A DNA stretch of 64,000 nt, taken from contig NZ_CP088251.1 of assembly GCF_021117405.1 (NCBI RefSeq), forward strand, positions 3,457,001-3,521,000, given 5' to 3'. Shown here one piece after another: positions 63,430 to 64,000 of this stretch. This DNA comes from Frateuria edaphi (lineage in GTDB: Bacteria > Pseudomonadota > Gammaproteobacteria > Xanthomonadales > Rhodanobacteraceae). The position numbers and the translations under genes were made by a program. Position 1 is the first letter of the stretch. The number at the start of each line of letters is the position of its first letter. A model generated the notes under the pieces. The model did no database searches. It was not told where the DNA came from and saw only the letters and a program-made list of their open reading frames with translations.

Positions 63430-63984
63430 TCAAACCTGCCGGTGGCGGAAGCAGCCCACCAGATGGTCGTTGACCATGCCGGTGGCCTGCATCAGGGCGT
63501 AGCAGATGGTGCTGCCGACGAAGCGGAAGCCGTCCTTCTTCAGCGCCTTGCTCATGCGGTCGGAGGTGGGAGTGGTGGCGGGCACCTCGGCACTGGTGTG
63601 CCAGCGGTTGCGCACGGGCTTGCCATCGACGAACGACCACAGGTAGGCATCCAGGCTGCCGTGCGCCTCGATCGCCTTCAGCGAAGCGCGGGCGTTGTCG
63701 CGCGTGGCGGTGACCTTGAGGCGGTTGCGGATGATGCCCGGGTCGGTGAGCGCCTGCTCCAGTTCGCGCTCGCTCATGCGCGCCACGCGCGCGATCTCGA
63801 AGCCGTGGAAGACCTCGCGGTAGCGCTCGCGTTTGGCCAGCACCGTGCGCCAGGACAGCCCGGCCTGCGCGCCTTCAAGGCAGAGGAATTCGAACAGCAG
63901 GCGGTCGTCGTGCAGCGGCACGCCCCACTCGCTGTCGTGGTAGGCGCATAGCAGGTCGTCGGTGGCCCAGGCGCAGCGGTGCAT
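63430..63984 (-). CDS. tag: DNA-3-methyladenine glycosylase I
   Basis: This 184-residue base-excision repair enzyme removes 3-methyladenine. It starts MHRCAWA and contains YHDSEWGVPLHDD, LCLEGAQAGLSW and LTDPGIIRNRLK. Cys4, a His near 16 and the C-terminal DHLVGCFRH give the four zinc ligands typical of Tag. The ATG at 63984 is the start. It lies at the right edge of the window and appears complete. Confidence 0.95.
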   Translation of the reverse strand: MHRCAWATDDLLCAYHDSEWGVPLHDDRLLFEFLCLEGAQAGLSWRTVLAKRERYREVFHGFEIARVARMSERELEQALTDPGIIRNRLKVTATRDNARASLKAIEAHGSLDAYLWSFVDGKPVRNRWHTSAEVPATTPTSDRMSKALKKDGFRFVGSTICYALMQATGMVNDHLVGCFRHRQV

Positions 63985-64000
63985 GTGGATCCCTTCGATG

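Noticed and set aside
1-64000. CRISPR arrays
   Set aside because: No series of regularly spaced identical repeats was seen; the dispersed palindromes are scattered single copies.

Overview
This 64 kb window is very GC-rich. Its gene content points to a gammaproteobacterium of the Xanthomonadales, most likely Rhodanobacteraceae (Dyella/Rhodanobacter/Luteibacter-like). The signs are large TonB-dependent receptors, a NagP/NagB-II/NagX-type N-acetylglucosamine pathway, tandem M61 peptidases and a bioB-F-H-C cluster. The assignment is inferred from gene families; no marker gene was compared.

Region 1 (1-15.4 kb) is accessory DNA with visibly lower GC and less tidy codon use than the rest. It holds a partial gene at the left edge, a secreted-protein pseudogene stopped by one nonsense codon, a minimal tyrosine recombinase, and then an integrative island. 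The island starts with a leftward excisionase-like gene and integrase. Divergent from these runs a tightly packed rightward operon: HTH regulator, GIY-YIG-like protein, hsdR, hsdM, hsdS, mcrB (with an EVE-like insertion) and mcrC. A tRNA-Arg(CCG) gene, whose 3' end faces the island, lies just beyond it. The island therefore looks like a mobile immigration-control locus that combines a type I restriction-modification system with a modification-dependent McrBC system. Two related dyads in the divergent promoter region could let one repressor control both excision and defence.

Region 2 (15.7-26.2 kb) is chromosomal: two tandem M61 peptidases with PDZ domains, an APC-family amino acid permease, a sterol-desaturase-family membrane hydroxylase, and an Oar-like TonB-dependent receptor with a strong terminator.

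Region 3 (26.5-40.1 kb) is mainly an N-acetylglucosamine/chitooligosaccharide regulon. Leftward run glucokinase, TonB-dependent receptor, GH20 hexosaminidase, NagX and, after a gap, a glycerophosphodiester phosphodiesterase. Rightward run NagP, a LacI-type repressor, NagB-II and NagA. The intergenic region between glk and nagP carries a perfect TGACAACGTTGTCA operator fused to the -35 box of the leftward promoter and a degenerate copy fused to that of the rightward promoter. The pathway would be: outer-membrane uptake of oligomers, periplasmic hydrolysis, inner-membrane import by NagP, phosphorylation, deacetylation by NagA and deamination by NagB-II.

Region 4 (40.2-64 kb) is housekeeping: an S9 peptidase, an ABC exporter with a YtrA-type GntR regulator and its operator, a cpdB-like lipoprotein overlapping thrB-thrC, a CPBP protease, a diguanylate cyclase, ubiA, comF, a biotin cluster bioB-bioF-trhO-bioH-bioC, an SDR-trehalase pair, a DUF72 protein and tag. 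A dispersed palindromic repeat (CCCTCTCCC / GGGAGAGGG) recurs in intergenic gaps and has been captured as coding sequence at the 3' end of trhO.
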